A stretch of DNA of 64,000 nucleotides from Rugalucina vietnamica (GCA_964017185.1 OZ024875.1:25367456-25431455), one strand, 5' to 3'. Counted from the stretch's first letter, positions 43,411-55,622 are shown. The notes: generated by a model not told the origin, from the letters alone. A program made the numbers and translations.

Positions 43411-43945
43411 CAAATTTCTCGCGACTGTTTTACGAATTTAGTCGCACAAGTCTAGTGAGAATTTTCAAGTGTCGCGAACTAGTCGCGAAGGTTTTAAATT
43501 TTTTATGCGATTTTTTTTTGTGTGCCTAAATATGTCGCAAGACTGTCGCGCGATTGTCTGGCGACAGTCATACGACGTTCGTGCGAATGTAGCGAATATG
43601 CTGCAACGAAATTTTGGAGAATTTACAATGCGAAAATTTCTCGACACTCGTATAATTGTCGTATGAATGTCGTATGGCAGTCGCGCGACAATCTTGAGAA
43701 TACATGCGAACATCTCGCGACTATCTGGCGAGAAATTAAAACAAGGCGACATGAATGTCACGAGACACGCTCACGAATGTCTCGCGACTTTCGTACAAAT
43801 AAAAATGAAGCTAAAGCTGCATTCGTGGGAATTCGTAAGACCCCGACGAATGTCTAGCGACTGTTATACGACAGTCGCGCGACTATCGTGCGACAGTCGC
43901 GAGTTATATTTCCAAAATCAGACCGAAATTCGCCAATTTGTCGCA
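43411..43945. repeat. TCGCGCGAC-word cluster (in left arm; mirror 54,382-54,916)
   Basis: Dozens of TCGCGACTGTC, GTCGCGCGAC and GTCGTATGA words at irregular spacing. This is unlike a tandem array and resembles subterminal motif clusters of DNA transposons. Clear TIRs were not established. Confidence 0.55.
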
Positions 43946-44039
43946 TAAATGCCCATTCAATGACGCTGCAACGTGAAAGTTGTATCTATAATATATTGTT
44001 GATCTTTGTCGCGAAATAGTCACGACCTAGTCTCCAGTT

Positions 44040-45000
44040 GTCGCATTCCAGTGATATAGGGGCTTTACGAACAGGGTCAGAGGCTCCTACTTTATTATCA
44101 ACGCACTGTCTATGTAATAAAGGTTGTAACGACGCCAGGCTGCACGCAGTACTTGTGATAATTATAGGAGAGGTAACTGTAAGACAGGGGCCAGAACTTG
44201 TGATATAGGGGATGTACCGATGGGGCAAGGACCAGTAATTGTGCTATTAGGGCAGTAACGGTAGGACAATGACCAGTACTTGTGATAAAGGGGAGGTATC
44301 TGTAGGACAGGGACCAGAACTTGTGATATAGGGGAGGTATCTGTAGGACAGGGACCAGAGCTTGTGATAAAGTGGAGGTATCTGTAGGACAGGGACCAGA
44401 GCTTGTGATAAAGGGGAGGTATCTGTAGGACAGGAACCAGAGCTTGTGATAAAGGGGAGGTATCTGTAGGACAGGGACCAGAGCTTGTGATAAAGGGGAG
44501 GTATCTGTAGGACAGGGACAGTGCTTGTGGTATAGGGGAGGTACCGGAAGGAAAGGGTACAGTACTAGGGATATAGTTGGCTTAGCGGTAGGACAATGAC
44601 CAGTTCTTGTAATACAGGGGAGGTACTAGGGATATAGTGAGCTTAGCGGTAGGACAATGACCAGTTCTTGTAATACAGGGGAGGTATCTGTAGGACAGGG
44701 ACTGGTACTTGTGATATAGGGGAGGTAATTTTAAGACAGGGTCCAGTTCTTGTGATATATGGTGGAGGTTACTGTTGAGCAGGCCAGCACTTGTGATATA
44801 GGAGAGGTAATTTTAGGACAGGGACCAGTGCTTGTGATACAGTGGAGGTAACTGTTGGACAGGACCAGTACTTGTGACCAGTACTGTAGGACAGGGACCA
44901 GTACTTGTGATATAGGGGGGGGGGGTAACTGTAGGACAGGGACCCGTACTTGTGATTTAGGGGAGGTAACTGTAGGACAGGGACAGGGTCCAGTAGTACT
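44040..45000. repeat. 41-bp-type minisatellite (left arm; mirror 53,327-54,287)
   Basis: Units such as GACAGGGACCAGTACTTGTG then ATATAGGGGAGGTAACTGTA, about 40 bp with many length variants. On the opposite strand the unit reads TCCCTGTCCTACAGTTACCT. The same family expands further at 58,850-61,050. Confidence 0.93.
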
Positions 45001-45324
45001 TGTACTACGCCTTCATTACTTTTTCCTGCACACAAAACTTGAACTGTATAAACGCAAAACAACAGTAGAAAAATAGAAAAAGAAAGAAACAAAATCGCCA
45101 TCTTGCATCTTTGAAAGGGCAGAGATTAGAAAGAGAAAGTCAAAATGGGTGGTGGTGGGATTTATGTGACATTATACATGATAAGCAGTTCTGCTTTTCC
45201 GGTTGTTTACATCAATAACATATCACTTTCAATAGTGCAGCAAAAATTTTAAATAAAACACCGGCTTATCGCCTGCAAATTGTGTGTAACCGACAAAAAC
45301 TTGTATTCGGGGTTAATATGTTAA

Positions 45325-46625
45325 TGCAGGCGTCATACCTTGCCGATTTTGGCACACGATGGCTACACGAATATGAAAATTTCAATTTCGCCCGATTTTC
45401 GTCACGGATTAGGTAAAAAGGCCAATTTTGAGCCGAAGCATGTACGAATAAAAATAAAACTGAGAATCATACCGATGGTCACAAGATGGACACACGAATA
45501 CAACATGTTATACCCGAAGCGCTCACGAAGCATATACGAAGTGGTAGTTTGGCATACGATGTTGATGCGATTGGTACACGAAGGATTCACGGCATCGTGA
45601 GGTGTAAAATGTATTCCCGAAAGTGTCCCGAAGGCATAACGTGACTTCACGATGTAATGTAAAAACCAAATGTTGATACCGAAAACAAAGCATCTTTGTC
45701 AGTTTCTGTCTTTTAAAATTAGAATTGGAAATGCCAACTAAACCAGGAAGAGGGTGTTGGGAGAAGATTGCGCCCCACTCAAAAATTTCCCTCCAAGGTT
45801 CAACTCCGGGCCAAGAATCCACTTCTCTACTAGAAAGAAACCCGGGTGCTGCTTGAAAGAAAAACATAATAATAAACAAATACCTGTAAGATATCTTGTT
45901 GCTCCTGCATGATGTGTTTATTACATGTATCATGTTCCAGGTGCGTGTTCAGAAGCGGTGCTGAAGTCTTCTCCTTACTGATTGTCTTGTCCTCGAAATA
46001 CGCCATGATTTTTGTCAGAATAAAACCAAGAGTACCCATCAAGATTTTTGAGAAAAAATGCTGTGTGGATACTGATTTTTGTATGTCCACGTTACCGTGG
46101 GAAATATTGGAAAAGCAGAAAGAACAGTTTTGGTTAATATCATATGCCCATCGTGATGCCATCGTGTTCTAAATTTATTCAGAAACGATGCTAATTCGAT
46201 GGCGTAGCGAAGGCTATATGATGTCGTGATACCTTCGTTACACAATCGGGCAACATCGTGTCTCCTTCGTATTGCCTTCGTGTAGCAAACCCTAGCCGAT
46301 GGTGCCGATGATCACACGACAGGAGTGCGATGTAGTCCCAATTTGCTAAGATGGCCTCACGATGGCTTTGCGAAGGTCAAGATGTACATGCGAATTCAAC
46401 ACGAAATTGAACCTTCGTGTGTCCTTCGAACATGTTTTGGCATGACAAAGATTTTGGTGTCGCTCGCAATGGTGCTGCCGAAGGCTTTAAAACTCCCGAC
46501 GGACATAGGATGGGTAATGATGCACTCACGAATAGCCCGATGTCTTCACGTTACGTGCCGAATTTGAAAAATTCCATTATCGTGTGTCCATCGTGTGTCA
46601 AAATTGGCTAGGTGTGGCGCCTACA
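45325..46625. mobile_element. TTAA-targeting TIR element with CACGA subterminal words (left arm; mirror 51,702-53,002)
   Basis: Ends TGCAGGCGTCATACCTTGCC and inverse TGTAGGCGCCACACCTAGCC, both flanked by TTAA. CACACGATGG, CACGAAGG and ATCGTG words are dense for about 350 bp at each end. The third paralogous copy has an uninterrupted TTTAA site at about 57,256, confirming insertion. TTAA targets suggest a piggyBac-like mechanism, but no transposase is present. The centre (minus strand, 46,002-45,882) has an ATG frame ending at a GTATTTG donor and could be a captured exon. Confidence 0.8.
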
Positions 46626-46671
46626 TTAATGAATTTTCACTGTTGCAATGGCTTTTCGAAGTTTCGACGAA

Positions 46672-46673
<2 letters not shown>

Positions 46674-46713
<40 letters not shown>
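46674..46713. repeat. Poly-T tract (left arm)
   Basis: 40 T. The mirror tract at 51,626-51,653 is about ten bases shorter and carries one interrupting base, which is the main length difference between the arms. Confidence 0.95.
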
Positions 46714-46883
46714 CCATAACACCACACGCGCGAAACGCACAGCCTACACAGTTACCACGCTACTGTAGCAGCAAACACATTTAATACTCCACATGCTGAA
46801 CTTTGTTTTAGACTTTTCATCATGAAAACGTTAGTGTAAAGCGTCCCCCTATACCCCACTTTTATATAGCAAAACTTGGGTAT

Positions 46884-46992
46884 AGGCTTGCGGGTGTGTC
46901 AGGTGGTTTTTCTCGGGGTTCTCCCGTTTTCCGCCCTACCTACTGATTGGCCCGTCTCATGTGAGCTGAAATAATCTTGAAAGGGATACTGA
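46884..46992 (+). mobile_element. SINE 3' fragment (left arm; mirror 51,346-51,454)
   Basis: GCTTGCGGGTGTGTCAGGTG, TCTCGGGGTTCTCCCGTTTT and CTCATGTGAGCTGAAATAAT match the body of the 28,829 SINE. The tRNA-like head is missing. Confidence 0.8.
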
Positions 46993-47039
46993 ATTATATA
47001 CATGTATATAAAAATTTGGCATGCAGGGATATACCTTTT

Positions 47040-47240
47040 TTCCTTATTTTTACTCCAAAACATAGGTTGTGGGTACTCGTTAAAACCGTCTCGCTGAGAT
47101 GGTTCTAACGTGTACCGACAACCTATATTTGGAACAAAAATTAAAAATAAATAAATAAATAAAAAAAAAAAATCCGACAAAATTTTCATTTTTTACAGCT
47201 GAAAAAAAAAATACTGTACATTGCATGGGCAATTTTTCGT
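47040..47240. repeat. Foldback repeat, GTTAGAACTGCCTCGC family (copy 3; mirror 51,098-51,298)
   Basis: GTTGTGGGTACTCGTTAAAA, CCGTCTCGCTGAGATGGTTC and CGACAACCTAT, then TTTTTACAGCTGAAAAA, as in the 22.4-kb copy. Confidence 0.75.
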
Positions 47241-47536
47241 AATATATATATATAACTGTTGGGTGTATGTTTGATTCAGTAATTACTATCCATAAAGCTT
47301 AGATTCCGGCCAAAAATGTTGAGTGGGATATTAATTAATTGATGAGCATGAACAAAGGAAAATGACTGCGGTTTCTGGGATCATAAGTTAGTCATCAAAC
47401 CACAGCTTAAGCGTTATGTTTAAAATTATTTGGTTTGTCGGCGACTCTGACTATGGCTATGTCAGAAATTGAAAACATACAAACAAACAGTTTACAATAA
47501 TCACCCATCACATGACTGAAAGGGGGCAACACATTT

Positions 47537-47969
47537 GGCACTGTGTACTATATGGAGTGGAGTCATGGATTGGAGTCTCGGATTGGAGCCATGGAATGGA
47601 GTATCTGAGTGGATTCTTGGAGTGGAACTTTGGAGTGAAATGTTGGAGCGTGATAGAAACATTTATTCTGGTGGTAAAGTTGGTCTCATTTGAACGGACG
47701 CCATAGCGAAACATGTAACAAATGCATTACCAGTATAAGTAATGGAAATAAATGGTTAATTCCTGTTACTTATCAATTACTGGCACAGTTTATGCATATG
47801 TTACACATTTTATAATGGCGGACGTTCGCTCCGAGACAATTTCACCGCCAGAATTGAGTTTTCTGTGACACTCAAAATTTCATTCCAAGGTTCCACTCCA
47901 AGTATTCCACTCCATGACTCCAATCCAAGACTACCATCCATGACTCCACTCCATAAAGTACACAGTGCC
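47537..47969. mobile_element. 433-bp foldback element with 9-bp target duplication (left arm; mirror 50,369-50,801)
   Basis: GGCACTGTGTACT starts one end and AGTACACAGTGCC closes the other. About 110 bp at each end consist of GGAGTGGAGTCATGGATTGG-type words in inverse orientation. The flanks AACACATTT and GACACATTT form a 9-bp duplication. The third copy at about 55,858-55,880 shows the empty site. Long TIRs with 9-bp duplications suggest a Mutator-like (MULE) non-autonomous element. Confidence 0.82.
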
Positions 47970-48384
47970 GACACATTTGCTGCATTATCGCAAAGATGCT
48001 GATAACAAGACTATCATTTTGATTTAGGCCGCGGGCGTTAAAAGATGCCTTCCTGGTATCCGGTCAGGTAAGACACACAGTAGGTTGCACAGCCACAGAA
48101 ATCTGCTGAACACTCTTGATATTTTGGGTTTAGAAAACAGAGGGATTGTTTACCTTTTATTTTTGTATTGTAACACAAGCACTGATCAGCTGCACAGTTG
48201 ATCTAGGTTTATATTGTCGCATATACAAAAGTCGGTTTTTTCATGACGCGGCTCATATGAAACATTGGAAGGAATTGCCTTTAACAGTTAAGTTTACTAA
48301 CGTTTCCTACTTAAGCGCAGTGAACGATTTTCCTAGATAAGCGCAATTTTATTTCTTCACCTGGTCAGTTTTTCCCTACTTAAG

Positions 48385-49325
48385 CGCATATATGGTCACA
48401 TGAACGTCGATTCGCCTTTGGTCAGATATACTTCTGCTGCACGTGCAAAACGATTTGGCAACGCTTCATCGAACTTCGTTTCTGCTTGTACCTATATACC
48501 TACCTGACCTATCGATGGAAACATATAAAGAAAACTTACAACTCGCAAATTTATTTCATTCACAGCCTAACTGATTCTCAACGTGTAGCGAGTATTTTGA
48601 ACTTGTAATAAATGACGAAGTTTGGGGATAAAACTGTTCTACACGTACACGTACAAGTTACAAGTTCATTTTCTCAACCTCTCTATTGGCAAATAATTGA
48701 CGAGCTGAAAACATGCATTATGCTTAATTGTGCAATAAACCATTGTATTCGCTACATGTAGTTTAGTGACTCAGCTACCATGCACACCAGAATTGCCACT
48801 GCCAGTGAAATATGTTTATCATTCATGAGTAGTAGAAATATTTATTATGATGGGTAACTTTTTTTTAAAGATTCACGTCTGTTTCATTCTTTTAACGCTT
48901 CTCACCGCTAAGGGAGTCTCCCTTAACAATTTCTCAACAATTTTTAATTGCTACAATATATATATAATTATTTGATATACTGAAAATAGGCAGCACATTG
49001 TGTATAAACTTATTCCTTGGGGACCAATCAGCTGTTTACCAAACAAATGTTTCCCAACTTATTGCTTTTCAGGATATAGCCACATTACTACCTGAAATTT
49101 AGCTATTTACATTCCCTAAGTCCTCGGTATGTACTCAATCCCCGCCCTACCTGCTTGGCCTCCATATACTGACAGCCTGATCTACTTAAGAAGATGAGGG
49201 TGAGGTTATTCGCCTGTAAAACCGGTTTAAGCCCCCCCCCCCCCCCCAGTTATTTTATATTACTGATCGTTCCAAGGCGATACTTCTGTTGTGGTTCTAA
49301 TTGTTTCGAATGTTTGTGTTGTTTA
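48385..49325. other. Palindrome loop, unique part
   Basis: Single-copy sequence between the inverted arms. No host gene, RNA or known repeat recognised. A C-run lies at 49,233-49,247. Confidence 0.5.
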
Positions 49326-49872
49326 AGCCCCACTCTCACAACTACGACCGCCACCAGCGGCGGTACCCACCATTGCCAACAGCGGCAAACCACTCACACA
49401 ACTACGACCGCCACCAGCGGCGGTACCCACCATTGCCAACAGCGGCAAACCACTCACACAACTATGACCGCCACCAGCGGCGGTACCCACCATTGCCAAC
49501 AGCGGCAAACCACTCACACAACTACGACCGCCACCAGCGGCGGTACCTACCATTGCCAACAGCGGCAAACCACTCACACAACTACGACCGCCACCAGCGG
49601 CGGTATCCACCATTGCCAACAGCGGCAAACCACTCACACAACTACGACCGCCACCAGCGGCGGTACCTACCATTGCCAACAGCGGCAAACCACTCACAAA
49701 ACTACGACCGCCACCAGCGGCGGTACCTACCATTGCCAACAGCGGCAAACCTGGTACTCACACAACTACGACCGCCATCAGCGGTGGTACCTACTATTGC
49801 CAACAGCGGCAAACCACTCACACAACTACGACCGCCACCAGCGGCGGTACCCACCATTGCCAACAGCGGCAT
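49326..49872. repeat. 60-bp GC-rich minisatellite in the palindrome loop
   Basis: About nine units of 60 bp with CACTCACACAACTACGACCG, CCACCAGCGGCGGTACCCAC, CATTGCCAACAGCGGCAAAC. Because 60 is a multiple of three, three frames stay open and give 20-residue repeats (for example TTTATSGGTHHCQQRQTTH). I see no start context, conservation or splice structure that would make it a gene. Confidence 0.93.
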
Positions 49873-49953
49873 GTACCGCATTCACACCTAAAGCTTGTCA
49901 AGGTATGTGCTCATGTAAGATTTGCAAGTTATACGTGTGTGAGGCGACTAAGT

Positions 49954-52900
49954 AGTAAGTAGGGAAAAACTGACCAGGTGAAGAAATAAAATTGCGCTTA
50001 TCTAGGAAAATCGTTCACTGCGCTTAAGTAGGAAACGTTAGTAAACTTAACTGTTAAAGGCAATTCCTTCCAATGTTTCATATGAGCCGCGTCATGAAAA
50101 AACCGACTTTTGTATATGCGACAATATAAACCTAGATCAACTGTGCAGCTGATCAGTGCTTGTGTTACAATACAAAAATAAAAGGTAAACAATCCCTCTG
50201 TTTTCTAAACCCAAAATATCAAGAGTGTTCAGCAGATTTCTGTGGCTGTGCAACCTACTGTGTGTCTTACCTGACCGGATACCAGGAAGGCATCTTTTAA
50301 CGCCCGCGGCCTAAATCAAAATGATAGTCTTGTTATCAGCATCTTTGCGATAATGCAGCAAATGTGTCGGCACTGTGTACTTTATGGAGTGGAGTCATGG
50401 ATGGTAGTCTTGGATTGGAGTCATGGAGTGGAATACTTGGAGTGGAACCTTGGAATGAAATTTTGAGTGTCACAGAAAACTCAATTCTGGCGGTGAAATT
50501 GTCTCGGAGCGAACGTCCGCCATTATAAAATGTGTAACATATGCATAAACTGTGCCAGTAATTGATAAGTAACAGGAATTAACCATTTATTTCCATTACT
50601 TATACTGGTAATGCATTTGTTACATGTTTCGCTATGGCGTCCGTTCAAATGAGACCAACTTTACCACCAGAATAAATGTTTCTATCACGCTCCAACATTT
50701 CACTCCAAAGTTCCACTCCAAGAATCCACTCAGATACTCCATTCCATGGCTCCAATCCGAGACTCCAATCCATGACTCCACTCCATATAGTACACAGTGC
50801 CAAATGTGTTGCCCCCTTTCAGTCATGTGATGGGTGATTATTGTAAACTGTTTGTTTGTATGTTTTCAATTTCTGACATAGCCATAGTCAGAGTCGCCGA
50901 CAAACCAAATAATTTTAAACATAACGCTTAAGCTGTGGTTTGATGACTAACTTATGATCCCAGAAACCGCAGTCATTTTCCTTTGTTCATGCTCATCAAT
51001 TAATTAATATCCCACTCAACATTTTTGGCCGGAATCTAAGCTTTATGGATAGTAATTACTGAATCAAACATACACCCAACAGTTATATATATATATTACG
51101 AAAAATTGCCCATGCAATGTACAGTATTTTTTTTTTCAGCTGTAAAAAATGAAAATTTTGTCGGATTTTTTTTTTTATTTATTTATTTATTTTTAATTTT
51201 TGTTCCAAATATAGGTTGTCGGTACACGTTAGAACCATCTCAGCGAGACGGTTTTAACGAGTACCCACAACCTATGTTTTGGAGTAAAAATAAGGAAAAA
51301 AGGTATATCCCTGCATGCCAAATTTTTATATACATGTATATAATTCAGTATCCCTTTCAAGATTATTTCAGCTCACATGAGACGGGCCAATCAGTAGGTA
51401 GGGCGGAAAACGGGAGAACCCCGAGAAAAACCACCTGACACACCCGCAAGCCTATACCCAAGTTTTGCTATATAAAAGTGGGGTATAGGGGGACGCTTTA
51501 CACTAACGTTTTCATGATGAAAAGTCTAAAACAAAGTTCAGCATGTGGAGTATTAAATGTGTTTGCTGCTACAGTAGCGTGGTAACTGTGTAGGCTGTGC
51601 GTTTCGCGCGTGTGGTGTTATGGAAAATAAAAAAAAAAAAAAAAAAAAAAAAACTTTCGTCGAAACTTCGAAAAGCCATTGCAACAGTGAAAATTCATTA
51701 ATGTAGGCGCCACACCTAGCCAATTTTGACACACGATGGACACACGATAATGGAATTTTTCAAATTCGGCACGTAACGTGAAGACATCGGGCTATTCGTG
51801 AGTGCATCATTACCCATCCTATGTCCGTCGGGAGTTTTAAAGCCTTCGGCAGCACCATTGCGAGCGACACCAAAATCTTTGTCATGCCAAAACATGTTCG
51901 AAGGACACACGAAGGTTCAATTTCGTGTTGAATTTGCATGTACATCTTGACCTTCGCAAAGCCATCGTGAGGCCATCTTAGCAAATTGGGACTACATCGC
52001 ACTCCTGTCGTGTGATCATCGGCACCATCGGCTAGGGTTTGCTACACGAAGGCAATACGAAGGAGACACGATGTTGCCCGATTGTGTAACGAAGGTATCA
52101 CGACATCATATAGCCTTCGCTACGCCATCGAATTAGCATCGTTTCTGAATAAATTTAGAACACGATGGCATCACGATGGGCATATGATATTAACCAAAAC
52201 TGTTCTTTCTGCTTTTCCAATATTTCCCACGGTAACGTGGACATACAAAAATCAGTATCCACACAGCATTTTTTCTCAAAAATCTTGATGGGTACTCTTG
52301 GTTTTATTCTGACAAAAATCATGGCGTATTTCGAGGACAAGACAATCAGTAAGGAGAAGACTTCAGCACCGCTTCTGAACACGCACCTGGAACATGATAC
52401 ATGTAATAAACACATCATGCAGGAGCAACAAGATATCTTACAGGTATTTGTTTATTATTATGTTTTTCTTTCAAGCAGCACCCGGGTTTCTTTCTAGTAG
52501 AGAAGTGGATTCTTGGCCCGGAGTTGAACCTTGGAGGGAAATTTTTGAGTGGGGCGCAATCTTCTCCCAACACCCTCTTCCTGGTTTAGTTGGCATTTCC
52601 AATTCTAATTTTAAAAGACAGAAACTGACAAAGATGCTTTGTTTTCGGTATCAACATTTGGTTTTTACATTACATCGTGAAGTCACGTTATGCCTTCGGG
52701 ACACTTTCGGGAATACATTTTACACCTCACGATGCCGTGAATCCTTCGTGTACCAATCGCATCAACATCGTATGCCAAACTACCACTTCGTATATGCTTC
52801 GTGAGCGCTTCGGGTATAACATGTTGTATTCGTGTGTCCATCTTGTGACCATCGGTATGATTCTCAGTTTTATTTTTATTCGTACATGCTTCGGCTCAAA

Positions 52901-55066
52901 ATTGGCCTTTTTACCTAATCCGTGACGAAAATCGGGCGAAATTGAAATTTTCATATTCGTGTAGCCATCGTGTGCCAAAATCGGCAAGGTATGACGCCTG
53001 CATTAACATATTAACCCCGAATACAAGTTTTTGTCGGTTACACACAATTTGCAGGCGATAAGCCGGTGTTTTATTTAAAATTTTTGCTGCACTATTGAAA
53101 GTGATATGTTATTGATGTAAACAACCGGAAAAGCAGAACTGCTTATCATGTATAATGTCACATAAATCCCACCACCACCCATTTTGACTTTCTCTTTCTA
53201 ATCTCTGCCCTTTCAAAGATGCAAGATGGCGATTTTGTTTCTTTCTTTTTCTATTTTTCTACTGTTGTTTTGCGTTTATACAGTTCAAGTTTTGTGTGCA
53301 GGAAAAAGTAATGAAGGCGTAGTACAAGTACTACTGGACCCTGTCCCTGTCCTACAGTTACCTCCCCTAAATCACAAGTACGGGTCCCTGTCCTACAGTT
53401 ACCCCCCCCCCCTATATCACAAGTACTGGTCCCTGTCCTACAGTACTGGTCACAAGTACTGGTCCTGTCCAACAGTTACCTCCACTGTATCACAAGCACT
53501 GGTCCCTGTCCTAAAATTACCTCTCCTATATCACAAGTGCTGGCCTGCTCAACAGTAACCTCCACCATATATCACAAGAACTGGACCCTGTCTTAAAATT
53601 ACCTCCCCTATATCACAAGTACCAGTCCCTGTCCTACAGATACCTCCCCTGTATTACAAGAACTGGTCATTGTCCTACCGCTAAGCTCACTATATCCCTA
53701 GTACCTCCCCTGTATTACAAGAACTGGTCATTGTCCTACCGCTAAGCCAACTATATCCCTAGTACTGTACCCTTTCCTTCCGGTACCTCCCCTATACCAC
53801 AAGCACTGTCCCTGTCCTACAGATACCTCCCCTTTATCACAAGCTCTGGTCCCTGTCCTACAGATACCTCCCCTTTATCACAAGCTCTGGTCCCTGTCCT
53901 ACAGATACCTCCCCTTTATCACAAGCTCTGGTCCCTGTCCTACAGATACCTCCACTTTATCACAAGCTCTGGTCCCTGTCCTACAGATACCTCCCCTATA
54001 TCACAAGTTCTGGTCCCTGTCCTACAGATACCTCCCCTTTATCACAAGTACTGGTCATTGTCCTACCGTTACTGCCCTAATAGCACAATTACTGGTCCTT
54101 GCCCCATCGGTACATCCCCTATATCACAAGTTCTGGCCCCTATCTTACAGTTACCTCTCCTATAATTATCACAAGTACTGCGTGCAGCCTGGCGTCGTTA
54201 CAACCTTTATTACATAGACAGTGCGTTGATAATAAAGTAGGAGCCTCTGACCCTGTTTGTAAAGCCCCTATATCACTGGAATGCGACAACTGGAGACTAG
54301 GTCGTGACTATTTCGCGACAAAGATCAACAATATATTATAGATACAACTTTCACGTTGCAGCGTCATTGAATGGGCATTTATGCGACAAATTGGCGAATT
54401 TCGGTCTGATTTTGGAAATATAACTCGCGACTGTCGCACGATAGTCGCGCGACTGTCGTATAACAGTCGCTAGACATTCGTCGGGGTCTTACGAATTCCC
54501 ACGAATGCAGCTTTAGCTTCATTTTTATTTGTACGAAAGTCGCGAGACATTCGTGAGCGTGTCTCGTGACATTCATGTCGCCTTGTTTTAATTTCTCGCC
54601 AGATAGTCGCGAGATGTTCGCATGTATTCTCAAGATTGTCGCGCGACTGCCATACGACATTCATACGACAATTATACGAGTGTCGAGAAATTTTCGCATT
54701 GTAAATTCTCCAAAATTTCGTTGCAGCATATTCGCTACATTCGCACGAACGTCGTATGACTGTCGCCAGACAATCGCGCGACAGTCTTGCGACATATTTA
54801 GGCACACAAAAAAAAAATCGCATAAAAAATTTAAAACCTTCGCGACTAGTTCGCGACACTTGAAAATTCTCACTAGACTTGTGCGACTAAATTCGTAAAA
54901 CAGTCGCGAGAAATTTGCATGCCAGTGAGCTACTAGCTGTACATTCAGGTTTGTGTTGGATATGGTCGAAAAATCTTAAAGACATGTTTTCTCAAGACAC
55001 GGCATATTGATATCCTATATTAATATATTTAACAAGTTGCAATAATAAGTCCGACTCCTTTTAACT
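49954..55066. repeat. Right arm of 5.1-kb inverted duplication
   Basis: Reverse complement of the left arm with the same nested elements: foldback 50,369-50,801, SINE tail 51,346-51,454, TTAA element 51,702-53,002, 41-bp array about 53,327-54,287, TCGCGCGAC cluster 54,382-54,916. Observed differences include single bases near 51,939, 54,131 and 54,261. Confidence 0.97.
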
Positions 55067-55080
55067 TTTCCAAGTTGGTT

Positions 55081-55340
55081 AGTTGTTTTCCCACTTAGTC
55101 GCATTTCCCACTTAGTCGCATTTCCCACTTAAGCGCCTGACGGACGTTTTCCTAGATAGTCGTAACTTTTTCCTACTTAAGCGCATTTCCGACTTAGTCG
55201 CCTAACACACGTGTATTTGTGAGGCGACTAAGTAGGGAATGCGCTTAAGTAGGGAAAACCCGTCAAGGTGAAGACATAAAATTGCGCTTATCTCGGAAAT
55301 TCGTTCCCTGCGCTTAAGTAGGAAACGCTAGAAAACTTAA
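55081..55340. repeat. CTTAAGCGC/CTTAGTCGC word cluster
   Basis: CCCACTTAGTCGCATTTCCC, CTACTTAAGCGCATTTCC and GAGGCGACTAAGTAGGGAAT recur in both orientations. The same words stand at both inner ends of the palindrome (48,300-48,390 and 49,935-50,035), so the junctions lie in this repeat. Confidence 0.7.
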
Positions 55341-55360
55341 GGCAAATCCTTCCAGTGTTT

Positions 55361-55622
55361 CATATGAGCCGCGTCATGAGAAAACTGACTTCTATATATG
55401 AGCATCCTTCTGGGAAAACCAACAATGTGGTTTCCGAACAGGTCTGACACAAACCGGCCTGTACAGCTTCAGAAGCAGGCTAGAAGCTTGAAATTTTTGG
55501 AGTTAAGTAAGAGAGGATTCAAAAACAAAGGTGCTGATCAGCTTTGCAGTTACCGCGAAGCTGATCTGCGCCTTTGTTTTCGCCGATGCAGATTGTTGTT
55601 TTTCCCATGAGGCGGCTCATAT
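55361..55622. mobile_element. Foldback MITE, GCTGATCAGC family (copy 3)
   Basis: CATATGAGCCGCGTCATGAG then AAAACTGAC at the left and TTTCCCATGAGGCGGCTCAT then ATG at the right. The inner stem is built from AAACAAAGGTGCTGATCAGC and GCGCCTTTGTTTTCGC. ATGAGCCGC at both ends shows good terminal repeats. Confidence 0.8.

Larger units (their letters stand above)
43261..48384. repeat. Left arm of 5.1-kb inverted duplication
   Basis: Matches the reverse complement of 49,954-55,066 base for base apart from a few substitutions, a length change in the poly-T at 46,674-46,713 and a one-base run change near 43,511. Mirror coordinates sum to 98,327 outside the poly-T and 98,338 inside it. It contains the 41-bp array, a TTAA element, a SINE tail, a foldback repeat and a 9-bp-TSD element. 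Confidence 0.97.

Noticed and set aside
44769-45101. 110-residue frame with signal-peptide-like start (mirrored at 53,226)
   Set aside because: Hydrophobic start, but the rest is the 41-bp minisatellite and the same frame is just the array read-through.
49194-49955. 253-residue frame rich in Thr, His and Gln
   Set aside because: Produced by the 60-bp minisatellite; both strands are equally open and no motif or splice support is seen.
43261-55066. Whole palindrome as one transposon with 5-kb TIRs
   Set aside because: No target duplication at the outer ends (CATCCA versus CAAGTT follow the break), and the arms contain independent older insertions; an inverted duplication fits better.
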